Source: Candidatus Chloroploca mongolica
Lineage (GTDB): Bacteria > Chloroflexota > Chloroflexia > Chloroflexales > Chloroflexaceae
Assembly: GCF_004762035.2 (NCBI RefSeq)
Contig: NZ_SIJK02000006.1
Coordinates: 99,856 to 163,855, forward strand
Reading direction: 5' to 3'
DNA: 64,000 bases
Part shown: positions 24,289-33,054 of the stretch, piece by piece
Layout of the letters: the number at the start of each line of letters is the position of its first letter
How positions within the stretch are numbered: the first letter of the stretch is position 1
Position numbers and translations under genes: made by a program
The notes under the pieces: generated by a model
Told to the model about the DNA's origin: nothing
Database searches by the model: none
What the model saw: only the letters and a program-made list of their open reading frames with translations

Positions 24289-25605
24289 GTGGCAGTGGCA
24301 ATACCCTTTCAGATCGCCATTAGTGGGCAAGGAACGACTGGATATACCCTTCGTGCGACGAGTCCGGGCGGAGTTATTGAAACCCAGATCGAGTTACCCA
24401 TGCTCACCAATGATATGGTGACCAATGGTGAAATGCTCGGGCCGATACTCTTTCCCCCGCCGGTGCATCAATTGCTGCTCGAAGCCGCCCACACCGCCAG
24501 CGAAGCGGGGAACCACGTCCAGATTCAGTTGCACATGGCCCTGCCTGAGGTGGCGGTTCTGCCCTGGGAATGGATCACGCTGGGGCGTTCAACCCCGTGG
24601 CAACCAGCGATCCGTGACGATTACCCACTGATTCGGGTTGGCCGCATCACCCGTTCGCGTCCCGCTTTGCCTTTGAGCGGCCCGATACGCCTCTTGATTG
24701 CGTGCGCACCAGGGGCGGCAGCGGCAGCAGCGGCACCATTGGGCCATGCTCTGGCGCAACCAGTGCGCGAGGGCCGCCTGGTCGTTGATCTGTTGCGCGA
24801 TGCTGACCCGTTCATGCTGCGTGAGGCCCTAGCTGAAGAGCCGTGCCATGCCCTCCACCTTGTTGCTGCTGATGCAACGGGGCAGGGGGCGGCAGCGCGT
24901 CTACGCCTGGGTCGTGCGCTTGATGCCGCAGGTTTGGCTGGCATTATTGGCGATTACCAGGAGTTGCGCTTACTCACCCTTGCGGCTGATCTGGGGGCTG
25001 AAGCGGCAGCTCTGGCGAGCATTGCGGGGGCCGTGCATGACCGACTTGGCCTGGCCACCCTCGCGCTTGGCGACCTGGATAATGCAGGCGTTGCCACCTT
25101 TTGTGGGCCATGTTATGAAGCGCTGGTCGCTGATGAACCAGTTGATCTGGCCACAACTGATGGACGAGCAGCACTCGCGGATGCCGAGGATGCCTGGGGA
25201 TCGCCGCGTTTGTGGGTGGTTCCTGGGAGTGAATATCTCTTTAATACCCGCATGGCGAGCGTCTCTCGTCAGTCTGTGGCTGCTGATGCGGTTGCTGGCG
25301 AGGCTGCGCCGGTGGGCAAGCCACTGCGTACCGAGCGTACGTTCGCCGAGGCTGGGCACATCGCTTCGCGCGCCTTGACGAGCGCCAAAGCATTTGTCGT
25401 CGGTACGACGACCGTAGGTGAGCCAGCCCAACGCGCTCGTAACGAGACCCCGCGCAAGCAAGGCTTTTCACCAAAACTGGTGGCGCTGATTATTGCAGTC
25501 CTGGTGCTGATCTTGATGATCAGCCAGGTGCTGCCCTCCTCTAATCCTCCGCCCCCTGTGCCAACCGTGGTACCCACGTCGGCTTTACCATTGCTGGAAC
25601 CCTAG
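24289..25605 (+). CDS. CHAT-like protein with C-terminal TM, catalytic residues apparently lost
   Basis: 438 residues, GTG start. The N-terminal ~120 residues match the beta-rich leader of CHAT proteins (LPWEWITLG; YPLIRVGRITRSRP). Residues ~130-320 follow the caspase-like fold (PIRLLIACAP, HALHLVAADATG, AGLAGIIGD). Where active CHAT peptidases have the catalytic GHG after the HF strand, this protein has AADA, and no Cys is seen at the expected position after LRLLTLAAD. A single membrane helix (LVALIIAVLVLILMISQVL) near the C-terminus points the domain to the cytoplasm. It is likely a scaffold or regulator rather than a protease. The CHAT call rests on pattern recognition. Confidence 0.6.
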   Translation: MAVAIPFQIAISGQGTTGYTLRATSPGGVIETQIELPMLTNDMVTNGEMLGPILFPPPVHQLLLEAAHTASEAGNHVQIQLHMALPEVAVLPWEWITLGRSTPWQPAIRDDYPLIRVGRITRSRPALPLSGPIRLLIACAPGAAAAAAAPLGHALAQPVREGRLVVDLLRDADPFMLREALAEEPCHALHLVAADATGQGAAARLRLGRALDAAGLAGIIGDYQELRLLTLAADLGAEAAALASIAGAVHDRLGLATLALGDLDNAGVATFCGPCYEALVADEPVDLATTDGRAALADAEDAWGSPRLWVVPGSEYLFNTRMASVSRQSVAADAVAGEAAPVGKPLRTERTFAEAGHIASRALTSAKAFVVGTTTVGEPAQRARNETPRKQGFSPKLVALIIAVLVLILMISQVLPSSNPPPPVPTVVPTSALPLLEP

Positions 25606-25632
25606 TTGGGGATGACGGTACGCGAAAACCAA

Positions 25633-25687
25633 TTCCTTCACTGACCAACAAAGCCAGCGTAGCTGGCTTTGTTGGTCAGTGAAGGAA
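25633..25687. terminator. 26-bp perfect hairpin terminator
   Basis: Perfect 26-bp arms (25633-25658, 25662-25687) with loop GTA, 27 bp after the stop. Apex AGCCAGC-GTA-GCTGGCT is the same as at 3601-3649. Confidence 0.8.
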
Positions 25688-25742
25688 CAATTCTTGGGGC
25701 TGCAGGTTGGCAAAAAGCGTCACCTAAATCCCCAGAAAACGG

Positions 25743-25748
25743 TATACT
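25743..25748 (+). promoter_or_regulatory. -10 element before the AI-2E family gene
   Basis: TATACT at 25743-25748, preceded by CGG rather than TGG; no clear -35. Confidence 0.45.
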
Positions 25749-25783
25749 AAGGGAGAACCATTTTGACTGAGTGAGGAGTGGCT

Positions 25784-26896
25784 ATGGAATTGCCCCAGCC
25801 TCAGGCGACAACGATCTTGCGCCCTTTGTTGATCATCGCTTCGCTGGTACTGATCCTGGGAGCTATGCGGGTTGCAGCACCGTTGCTCAACCCGTTGCTT
25901 CTGGCCCTTGTGATTACTTTGCTGTGTAATCCGATCTATCTCTGGCTGCAAAAACGTGGTATTGCTTCGTGGTTTGCGCTGCTGATCATGGTGTTCGGCA
26001 TGATCGCCTTTGCCGCGATGCTGACCACCGCACTCGGGGTATCAATTACCCGTCTGACGTCACAACTTGGCACGTATCAACGTCTGCTCGCGCAACAAGA
26101 GCAAATGCTGCGTGAGTGGTTGGCAAGTTATGGATTTGTTGCCAATGAGTTACAGTTTTTTGGCTTGCTCAATAGTGTTTCGCTCGTGGGTGTGTTGGGA
26201 TCGATCCTGGCAGGCATCGGCAACGTGCTGGGCAATTCGTTGATCGTGACCGTACTGGTCCTCTTTTTTCTCATCGAAATGCCGTCGCTCCGCAAGCGCC
26301 TGAGCTCGGGGCTTGGCGAGCAAAGCCCCCTCGTGCATCGGCTTGCCACTTTCGGTGGCAGTGTGGTGCGTTATTTTGGGGTGCGTACCTATATCAATCT
26401 TACGGTTGCCGTTGGCTCAACGATCGGGATGGTCTTGCTGCAAGTGCCGTTTTCGTTGCTCTGGGGGGCCTTGATCTTTGTGCTGGGTTATATTCCCTAT
26501 GTTGGCATTCCGATGGCAGCCTTGCCAGCATTCTTGCTGACCCTGGCGGAACAGGGGCTGGTGCGGGCGATCATTGTGATTTTGATTATTACGACGATCA
26601 ATCTGGCGATGGAGAATCTGATCGCACCTTCATTGATCGGACGCGAGTTGAGCCTGTCACCTGCCGTTGTGTTTGTGGCTTTCTTTTTCTGGACGTGGAT
26701 TCTAGGTCCGCCTGGTACCTTTCTCTCGATGCCAATTACGGTTCTGGTCGTCGTGCTGCTCGATAGTTATGACGAAACACGCTGGATGGCGCGTTTGATG
26801 GGGCTGTCGCTCACTGATAAACTCGCGGAACAGGTCGAAGAATATGCGACGGGCGCAGCTTCGCCGCCGTCACCGTTGTCTGATCATCAGTCGTAG
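25784..26896 (+). CDS. AI-2E family (UPF0118) transporter
   Basis: 370 residues from ATG 25784, with GAGGAG 8-13 nt upstream; GTG 25778 lies inside the ribosome site. About eight membrane helices with the family pattern: two N-terminal helices, a long extracytoplasmic/peripheral helix region (residues ~85-135), then helices with GYIPYVGIPMAALPA and GRELSLSPAVVFVAFFFWTWI. Family members include TqsA and Na+/H+ antiporters, so the substrate is open. A TATACT (25743-25748) lies 35 nt upstream. Terminated by a 52-bp palindrome. Confidence 0.9.
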   Translation: MELPQPQATTILRPLLIIASLVLILGAMRVAAPLLNPLLLALVITLLCNPIYLWLQKRGIASWFALLIMVFGMIAFAAMLTTALGVSITRLTSQLGTYQRLLAQQEQMLREWLASYGFVANELQFFGLLNSVSLVGVLGSILAGIGNVLGNSLIVTVLVLFFLIEMPSLRKRLSSGLGEQSPLVHRLATFGGSVVRYFGVRTYINLTVAVGSTIGMVLLQVPFSLLWGALIFVLGYIPYVGIPMAALPAFLLTLAEQGLVRAIIVILIITTINLAMENLIAPSLIGRELSLSPAVVFVAFFFWTWILGPPGTFLSMPITVLVVVLLDSYDETRWMARLMGLSLTDKLAEQVEEYATGAASPPSPLSDHQS

Positions 26897-26914
26897 GGCA
26901 AATACGACGTATGC

Positions 26915-26966
26915 GTTCGATGCGCAAAAAGCCAGCTTAGCTAAGCTGGCTTTTTGCGCATCGAAC
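26915..26966. terminator. 52-bp perfect palindrome (bidirectional terminator)
   Basis: 26-bp arms without any loop (26915-26940 and 26941-26966), centre CTTAGCTAAG, with five-A/five-T runs. It separates convergent genes. Confidence 0.85.
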
Positions 26967-26978
26967 TACATGCTTACA

Positions 26979-27464
26979 TCAGTGCGCCTCGGGCTCTTTT
27001 TTGCTTGTCTTCTTTGCGACAAAAAAGCCCAGGCCGAAACCGACAAGCAAGCCAAGCAACGTGGGCATAATCCAGCCACCGGGCTTTTCAGGGACTGATT
27101 GTTGGCTTATCGTGGCGATCTGCTGACCACTATGCTCAAGATTTTCGCCAACCTGCGAGGCAAGCTCACGTGCGTCACGGGCAACTTTGCCGCGGGTTTT
27201 TTCGAGATCCTTGATCGCCCGATCAACCCGACGACTCGCCTTTTTCGCCGCTTTTTCCAATTTTTTCCGCCGTTCCGCAACCTGGTCACTCAAATCGAGT
27301 TCATCAACCCGACGGGCGAGCTGGCTCAGGTGAGCGGCCACTTCTTGGCCTACTTCGTTATCAAACCGACCACGGATCGTGCCGGCAAGCTGTCCAACCG
27401 CCTCGGAGGCATGTGTTTCAAGCGTATCTAACTGTCGCTCAAACTTGTTCTTCCGTCGCCACAT
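26979..27464 (-). CDS. Coiled-coil protein with C-terminal membrane helix (YtxH/DUF883-like)
   Basis: 161 residues. Residues ~5-120 are highly charged heptad-rich helix (RRVDELDLSDQVAERRKKLEKAAKKASRR... pattern), then a Gly-rich membrane helix (WIMPTLLGLLVGFGLGFFVA) with a Lys-rich end. This layout resembles YtxH or DUF883 (ElaB-type) membrane-anchored stress proteins. The role is unknown. GAGAAG ribosome site near the ATG. It is divergent from ftsK. Confidence 0.7.
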   Translation of the reverse strand: MWRRKNKFERQLDTLETHASEAVGQLAGTIRGRFDNEVGQEVAAHLSQLARRVDELDLSDQVAERRKKLEKAAKKASRRVDRAIKDLEKTRGKVARDARELASQVGENLEHSGQQIATISQQSVPEKPGGWIMPTLLGLLVGFGLGFFVAKKTSKKEPEAH

Positions 27465-27495
27465 TTGCTTCTCCTATCACTACAACGCGCATGTG

Positions 27496-27504
27496 TGCTA
27501 TACT
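27496..27504 (+). promoter_or_regulatory. Extended -10 promoter of ftsK
   Basis: TGCTATACT at 27496-27504, 37 nt before the ATG. Confidence 0.55.
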
Positions 27505-27541
27505 ACCACCTTGAGGGATCGCCACGCGGCGAGGAGTAAAG

Positions 27542-30010
27542 ATGGCCGCACAAGGCAATAAGAAACCATCCACTGGGCGCAAACCTGCTACCCGTACCAG
27601 CAAAGCACCGCGAAAAAGTGCGCGTGCGACGCCCCCCCCTGCCTTGATGCGCCCTGAACATCAGCGTGACCTCTTTGCTCTCGGGTTGTTGACGCTGGCC
27701 CTGGTAACCGTGATCTTTTTTGCAACTGGGATTGCCGGTGGGGCTGGGGCGCTCTATGTTGAGGTGATGCGTCAAGCCTTTGGCGGGGGCGCTGTTGTTG
27801 TACCAATTATACTCGGTTTGCTGGGTATTGCGATCTTGATTCAAGAGCAGTTTCGTGACTCGCGGCTTACCACAACCCACCTGATCGGGACACTCCTGAT
27901 TATTGCCTCGATTCTCAACCTGCTCGAGTTTCCCGTGCATGATCTGTCGTTCGAGGCTCGGCTCAAGAATGAAGGGGGCGGATGGGCCGGTTTCTGGCTC
28001 GTGCAGGGCTTTGACAGCATTATTGGGCGCCCGGCCGCTGTGCTCGTGACGGTTGTGATTGGCCTGATCGGTGTGCTACTGACGTTTGATCTGACGCTGC
28101 GTGAGTTGCTCGGTGGGGCGGTTGCACGTACGGCGGCGTTTTGGCAGTTGCTTTGGAGTGCGCCGCGCCGTTCGCAGGCCTCCCGTCGGCCTGAGCCTAC
28201 GGCACGTGCCGATACCGATCTTCCGTTTACGCCGCCACCTCAGGGTACCGACGATACGATTGTGCCCACGCCTATTGCGGCTCGCCCGACCCGCGCCAGT
28301 CTCTTTCAACGGCCTGGGACGTCAACCAAACCCGAACCAGCCACCACCGTGGTGCCTCCTCTGGCTACTCCTGCTACGCCCGACCCCGTGGTGCCTTCGG
28401 TTCTCGCTAAACCGTCGGTCGAATTGCCACCCGCCCGGCCCCACGAGGTCGTACAAGAGGCACTCGATGGTTTCGAAACGGCTTCCGTCCATCGCGCATG
28501 GCCGTTGCCTTCGTTGGATATGCTTGATCCGGTAACGATCGTTAGTCAGGTTGGCGATGATGTGATTCGCCATCGCTCACGGTTGATTGAAGATACCCTG
28601 GCGAGCTTCAAGGTTGAGGCGCAGGTCGTTCACGTCAATCCTGGGCCTGCAGTGACCCAGTTTGAGGTGCAGCCGGCGGTAGGCGTCAAAGTTAGCAAGA
28701 TCACCTCGCTCGAAAAAGATCTCGCGCTGGCGCTCGCCGCGTCGTCGATTCGCATTGAGGCCCCGATTCCTGGCAAATCGGCGGTGGGCATCGAGATTCC
28801 CAATTCCTCGATTGCGCTGGTCAGTTTGCGTGAGGTGATGGATGGCGAAGAGTTTGAGGTGAGCCGCGCTCGTCTGAAACTGCCGCTTGGCAAGGATGTG
28901 AGCGGTACGCCAATGATTGCCGATATGACCCGTATGCCCCACTTGCTTGTCGCTGGTGCGACCGGCTCGGGCAAGTCGGTGGCGATCAATACGTTCCTCT
29001 GCGGGTTGCTGCTGCGCCATACGCCCGATGAACTCAAGCTGATCCTGGTTGATCCCAAGATGGTCGAGATGATTGTCTATAATCATATCCCCCATCTGCT
29101 CTCGCCCGTCGTTACCGAGCTCGAACGGGTGGTGCCAACGTTGAAATGGGCAACCCGTGAGATGGAGCGGCGCTATAAGATTTTTGCTCGCCACGGGGTG
29201 CGCAATCTTGATAGCTATAAACAACTTGCGCGCAAACGCGCTGACCTCGAGCCGATGCCCTATATTTTGATCATTATTGATGAGCTTGCCGATCTGATGA
29301 TGATGGCCCCCGATGAGATCGAGACCTATATCTGTCGCCTCGCCCAGATGGCCCGTGCGACCGGTATCCATCTCATTATTGCCACCCAGCGTCCCTCGGT
29401 TGATGTCATTACAGGGCTGATCAAGGCCAATTTTCCTTCGCGCATTGCCTTTGCCGTCACGTCACAGGTTGATAGCCGGGTCATTCTTGATGTGCCCGGC
29501 GCCGATCAGTTGCTCGGACGCGGCGATATGCTCTATATGGCGGCAGATGCCGCCAAACTCGTACGCATCCAGGGTACCTATGTCTCGGATCGCGAGGTCG
29601 AAAAGATTGTTGACTTCTGGCGCAAGGCGATGCCTCCTGACGAAACTTCGACCAATCCGACGCAGAAGCCCGGTGGTTCGCTCGGGGTCAATGGCCCGCC
29701 CTTTAGCGGAACCTTGCCCGGGCCTCGTCCGGCTGAGACTGGGACGCAATCTGCGAGTGCGTCTGATGAGACGTTTAAGCCCCCCGCCGAATTTCTTTCG
29801 GTTGATGAACAGGATGCACTCTTGACCCAGGCGATCGATCTGGTGCAACAACATCAGCGCGCCTCGGCCTCACTGTTGCAGCGCCGCCTCCGCATTGGTT
29901 ATAGCAAGGCTTCCCAGTTGATCGATCTGCTTGAACAACAGGGCGTTGTCGGGCCAGCCGAGGGAGGCCGCTCGCGTGAAGTGTTGCGCTCGTCGTCGCC
30001 TGATCGTTAA
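27542..30010 (+). CDS. ftsK: DNA translocase FtsK/SpoIIIE
   Basis: 822 residues. It pumps chromosome DNA through the division septum. The N-terminal ~190 residues hold four membrane helices after a basic Lys/Thr/Pro-rich tail; a Pro/Thr-rich linker spans ~200-310. The motor has the alpha/beta domains and Walker A GATGSGKSVAIN (~residue 472), Walker B ILIIIDELADLMM, and IIATQRPSVDVITGLIKANF. The C-terminal gamma winged helix (KASQLIDLLEQQGVVGP) reads orienting KOPS-like sequences. GAGGAG ribosome site. It is shorter than E. coli FtsK because the linker is short. A tandem repeat region follows the stop. Confidence 0.96.
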   Translation: MAAQGNKKPSTGRKPATRTSKAPRKSARATPPPALMRPEHQRDLFALGLLTLALVTVIFFATGIAGGAGALYVEVMRQAFGGGAVVVPIILGLLGIAILIQEQFRDSRLTTTHLIGTLLIIASILNLLEFPVHDLSFEARLKNEGGGWAGFWLVQGFDSIIGRPAAVLVTVVIGLIGVLLTFDLTLRELLGGAVARTAAFWQLLWSAPRRSQASRRPEPTARADTDLPFTPPPQGTDDTIVPTPIAARPTRASLFQRPGTSTKPEPATTVVPPLATPATPDPVVPSVLAKPSVELPPARPHEVVQEALDGFETASVHRAWPLPSLDMLDPVTIVSQVGDDVIRHRSRLIEDTLASFKVEAQVVHVNPGPAVTQFEVQPAVGVKVSKITSLEKDLALALAASSIRIEAPIPGKSAVGIEIPNSSIALVSLREVMDGEEFEVSRARLKLPLGKDVSGTPMIADMTRMPHLLVAGATGSGKSVAINTFLCGLLLRHTPDELKLILVDPKMVEMIVYNHIPHLLSPVVTELERVVPTLKWATREMERRYKIFARHGVRNLDSYKQLARKRADLEPMPYILIIIDELADLMMMAPDEIETYICRLAQMARATGIHLIIATQRPSVDVITGLIKANFPSRIAFAVTSQVDSRVILDVPGADQLLGRGDMLYMAADAAKLVRIQGTYVSDREVEKIVDFWRKAMPPDETSTNPTQKPGGSLGVNGPPFSGTLPGPRPAETGTQSASASDETFKPPAEFLSVDEQDALLTQAIDLVQQHQRASASLLQRRLRIGYSKASQLIDLLEQQGVVGPAEGGRSREVLRSSSPDR

Positions 30011-30014
30011 CACG

Positions 30015-30220
30015 GCGACCGCCCTCACACGCCGCGTGCCTCTGCTGGCGACAACGGCCAGCGAGAGCGACCGTCCTCGCCCCTCGCGTGCCTCTGCTGG
30101 CGACAATGGCCAGTGAGGGCGACCGTCCTCGCCCCTCGCGTGCCTCTGCTGGCGACAATGGCCAGTGAGGGCGACGGCCCTCACACGCCGCGCCTCTGCT
30201 GGCGACAACGGCCAGTGAAA
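30015..30220. repeat. 52-bp tandem repeat downstream of ftsK (4 copies)
   Basis: Copies at 30015-30066, 30067-30118, 30119-30170 (the last two identical) and 30171-30220 (50 bp, lacking TG). Each contains CTCTGCTGGCGACAA plus a GGCCAG, which is the left arm of the terminator that follows. Open frames on the minus strand here are low-complexity and are rejected as genes. Confidence 0.85.
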
Positions 30221-30240
30221 CTGGCTGTTGTCGCCAGCAG
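30196..30240 (+). terminator. ftsK terminator, arm shared with tandem repeat
   Basis: 21-bp arms (30196-30216, 30220-30240) with one G-T wobble and loop GAA, followed shortly by CCTTTTTCTT. Its left arm is the last repeat copy. Confidence 0.75.
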
Positions 30241-30342
30241 AAACCTTTTTCTTGGGGCCGTAGGCCCCCAAACCCCCTCCCCGCGCAGGCGAGGATTTCA
30301 TAGGTATGGGGCACAGCCCCAACAAAGCCTTCCCTCCCGTCG

Positions 30343-30348
30343 TATAAT
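30343..30348 (+). promoter_or_regulatory. -10 element before the small helical protein gene
   Basis: TATAAT at 30343-30348, 28 nt before the ATG at 30376. Confidence 0.5.
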
Positions 30349-30375
30349 GAAGAGAGTACGAACAGGGAGGTTTTT

Positions 30376-30645
30376 ATGTCTATTGAGTCTTTCCGCGATA
30401 ATGCACGCGAAATCCTTACCAATATGCTGGCCGAAACGCCCAGGGCCGATCGGCACGAGTTGATCGAGGTCTATACCGATGCGATGACCCGCCTCTATGC
30501 AGTCGAGGCCCATCGTCTGCTCAGCGAGGTCATTGAGGATAGCCGGACCCGCCTTGATGCCCGCCTGTCGCCTGACCCGGTGCGCCAGACGATTGCGGGT
30601 GTCCAGACGACGATTCAAGACATCTGGGATAATCTGTGGAAGTAG
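30376..30645 (+). CDS. Small soluble helical protein of unknown function
   Basis: 89 residues, acidic and predicted all-helical (SIESFRDNAREILTNMLAE, RADRHELIEVYTDAMTRLYA, RQTIAGVQTTIQDIWDNLW). It starts with ATG after GGGAGG with an 8-nt spacer and has a TATAAT upstream. It overlaps the next gene by 10 nt, so translation of the two is probably coupled. I do not recognise the family; a role linked to the oxidase downstream is only inferred from coupling. Confidence 0.7.
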   Translation: MSIESFRDNAREILTNMLAETPRADRHELIEVYTDAMTRLYAVEAHRLLSEVIEDSRTRLDARLSPDPVRQTIAGVQTTIQDIWDNLWK

Positions 30646-33029
30646 TTGCTGTCGAGCCCGGGGCGTTGCTGGTAACTGCCCCTGCAACCACGCCGATTGA
30701 GACGCTGCACGAGGAGCTTGCGCCTTATCGGCTTGCGTTGCCGATCTTTCCGCTTGTGCCTGGTCTGACGTTGGCCGATCTGGTTGCCTGCAATGCGGGC
30801 GGTCGCCGACGTTTCGGCTATGGGACAATTGGGCGTTATCTGCGTGCGGCGCAGCTCACGTTGCCCGATGGCACAAACCTGAGCATTGGTGGCCCGACGA
30901 TCAAGCGGGCCACTGGCTATGGCTTGCATCGGGCACTCGCGGCAAGCCAACTCGATCTGGGCGTTGCCCACGAGTTTACCTTTAGTCTGCGCCCTCTGCC
31001 CGCCGATCGCGCAACAACGCTTCTGCATTGCCCCTCGCTGGCCGAGGCATGTCGCCTGGCTGCCCAATTGGTGCATGCAGGGCTTGCGCTCAGTGCCCTG
31101 CCAGTCGCTGAACAACCCGATGGCACTGGGGCGCTGCTTGTTGAGCTTGAAGGACTGTCAGCACTGCTGGTGCGCCAGGTTGGTCTGGTGAGGGAGATCG
31201 CGGCTGACACTGCTGCAACTGTGATGCCTGTCGGCGAGGGCGATCCGTGGCACCAGTGGTACGACCTGGCGGCTGCGCATCTGAAATCGACAGCGCTTCG
31301 TCGTGATCTGACGCTCCCTCGCTCCGCCTTGCCCGCTTTTGTTGCCCGCGCCCGCACGCTCGCTACGCGGTACCGCTTGCCCCTCACTATCTGGGGCGAT
31401 GCCGGAGTCGGGACGTTGCACCTCGGTCTCGCTACGCCAACTGATGAAGCTGAACAGTTGTTGCGCATTCTGCAGGCTCTTGCGACCGAGGCCGGCGGTA
31501 CGATCACCACCGAGATGGGGATGCCAACGCAGGATGCCGAGCACAACCTGATGCTGGCAGGCTTGCGCGAGACGGCCCTTGCTCCATTGTCGCCATTGCT
31601 AAGCTCGTCCGACCTGGCGTTGCACGAACGATTGGTGCGCCAAACTGGCCGCGAGCAGATCCTGACGACCCTGCGCTCGGTGGTTGGGGAAACTTATCTG
31701 CTGACGCGCAGGGAAGATCTTGCCTGTTACGACCAGGATGCCTCGATTGCACAACCGCTTGGACAGGCGCTGGCGGTTGCGTTGCCAGCAACTACCAGCG
31801 AAGTTGCTGGTTTGATGCGTGCTGCGGCAACCTATGGCTTGCCAGTTGTGGTACGCGGGGCGGGCAGCGGGCTTGCTGGTGGATCAACGCCAACGCCGCA
31901 TGCACTGATCCTCGGGCTCAATCGGCTTGACCAGATCACGCTTGACAAGGAGCAGATGGTTGCCCACGTCGGCGCAGGCGCGATTACCGCCGAGATCCAA
32001 CGGGCCGCCGAGACACGGGGCCTCTTTTATCCACCTGACCCCTCCAGCCAGACGGCGTCGACGATTGGGGGCAATCTGGCATGCAATGCCGGTGGGCCTC
32101 GTTGTGTCAAATATGGCGTGACCTCTGACTATGTGCTCGCCGTCACGGCGGTGCTTGCCGATGGTACGATCGTGCGCTGGGGTGATGGTCTCGCCGGGCA
32201 AGGTGCCGAGCAGAGCCTTGCCCAACTGCTGGTTGGCTCAGAGGGCACACTTGCCGTGATCACCGAAGTGACATTGCGGCTTGTGCCGCTGCCGCCCGCT
32301 CGGCGCACCACAATGGCCCTCTTTGCCAAGCTTGAGGATGCATGCGCAACCGTCGAACAGATCATGGCCTCGGGGTTGGTGCCGTCGGCGCTTGAGTTGA
32401 TGGACGATACGACCCTCGCCGCCGTCGAGGCGTACCTGCACCTTGGCCTGCCCCCCGAGACGGGGGCCATGCTGTTGATGCTCAGCGATGGTGAGCCTGA
32501 GACAGTAGCGCACGACGCCGAGGCGCTCGCCGCGCTGGCTCGTACCGGGGGTGCCCGGCTCGTCCAGGTGGCCCAGAGTGCCAGCGACGAAGCGAAACTC
32601 TGGAAGGCGCGCCGGGCGGTCTCGATCGCGCTGGCTCGCATTCGCCCTAACCGGCTTGGCGAAGATATCGCGGTGCCACTGACGCGCATTGCCGAGAGTG
32701 TACGCTTGATCAAAGCACTCGCCGAAGCCCATCAGTTGCCCATCGTCGTCTTTGGGCACGCCGGCGACGGCAACTTGCACCCAAATATTCTCTTCGATGC
32801 CCGTGACCCTGCCGAAAGTGCGCGCATCTGGCCGTGTGCCGAAGCAATTTTCCGCATTGCGCTCGCCGTGGATGGCACGCTCTCGGGGGAACATGGCATC
32901 GGGACGCTGAAATTAGCGTTTATGCGTGAGGCGCTGGGGGCAACGCAGCTTGCGGTGCAGCACCGCATCAAAGCCTCGTTTGACCCGGGGGGCCGCCTCA
33001 ACCCTGGCAAGGTCTTGCCCGCGCCGTGA
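30636..33029 (+). CDS. FAD-linked oxidase, GlcE-GlcD fusion
   Basis: 797 residues, GTG start. Residues ~1-330 resemble GlcE but lack the first FAD subdomain; seen are LVACNAGGRRRFGYGTIG and GPTIKRATGYGL. Residues ~340-797 are a complete GlcD/vanillyl-alcohol-oxidase-type unit: PVVVRGAGSGLAGGSTP (FAD pyrophosphate loop), PPDPSSQTASTIGGNLACNA, KYGVTSDYV, LVGSEGTLAVITEVTLR, then the FAD-oxidase C-domain with VVFGHAGDGNLHPN and SGEHGIGTLK. This suggests oxidation of glycolate, D-lactate or a related 2-hydroxy acid. A GlcF iron-sulfur partner is not adjacent. Having both halves in one chain is notable. Confidence 0.85.
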   Translation: MEVVAVEPGALLVTAPATTPIETLHEELAPYRLALPIFPLVPGLTLADLVACNAGGRRRFGYGTIGRYLRAAQLTLPDGTNLSIGGPTIKRATGYGLHRALAASQLDLGVAHEFTFSLRPLPADRATTLLHCPSLAEACRLAAQLVHAGLALSALPVAEQPDGTGALLVELEGLSALLVRQVGLVREIAADTAATVMPVGEGDPWHQWYDLAAAHLKSTALRRDLTLPRSALPAFVARARTLATRYRLPLTIWGDAGVGTLHLGLATPTDEAEQLLRILQALATEAGGTITTEMGMPTQDAEHNLMLAGLRETALAPLSPLLSSSDLALHERLVRQTGREQILTTLRSVVGETYLLTRREDLACYDQDASIAQPLGQALAVALPATTSEVAGLMRAAATYGLPVVVRGAGSGLAGGSTPTPHALILGLNRLDQITLDKEQMVAHVGAGAITAEIQRAAETRGLFYPPDPSSQTASTIGGNLACNAGGPRCVKYGVTSDYVLAVTAVLADGTIVRWGDGLAGQGAEQSLAQLLVGSEGTLAVITEVTLRLVPLPPARRTTMALFAKLEDACATVEQIMASGLVPSALELMDDTTLAAVEAYLHLGLPPETGAMLLMLSDGEPETVAHDAEALAALARTGGARLVQVAQSASDEAKLWKARRAVSIALARIRPNRLGEDIAVPLTRIAESVRLIKALAEAHQLPIVVFGHAGDGNLHPNILFDARDPAESARIWPCAEAIFRIALAVDGTLSGEHGIGTLKLAFMREALGATQLAVQHRIKASFDPGGRLNPGKVLPAP

Positions 33030-33054
33030 CGAAGGAGTCTGTGACGCTCCGCAG

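Noticed and set aside
29775..30422. Open minus-strand frames of 215 and 151 codons through the region after ftsK
   Set aside because: They translate the 52-bp tandem repeats and the end of ftsK in antisense, giving repeated WPLSPAE/CRQQRH-like low-complexity text with no ribosome site or promoter.
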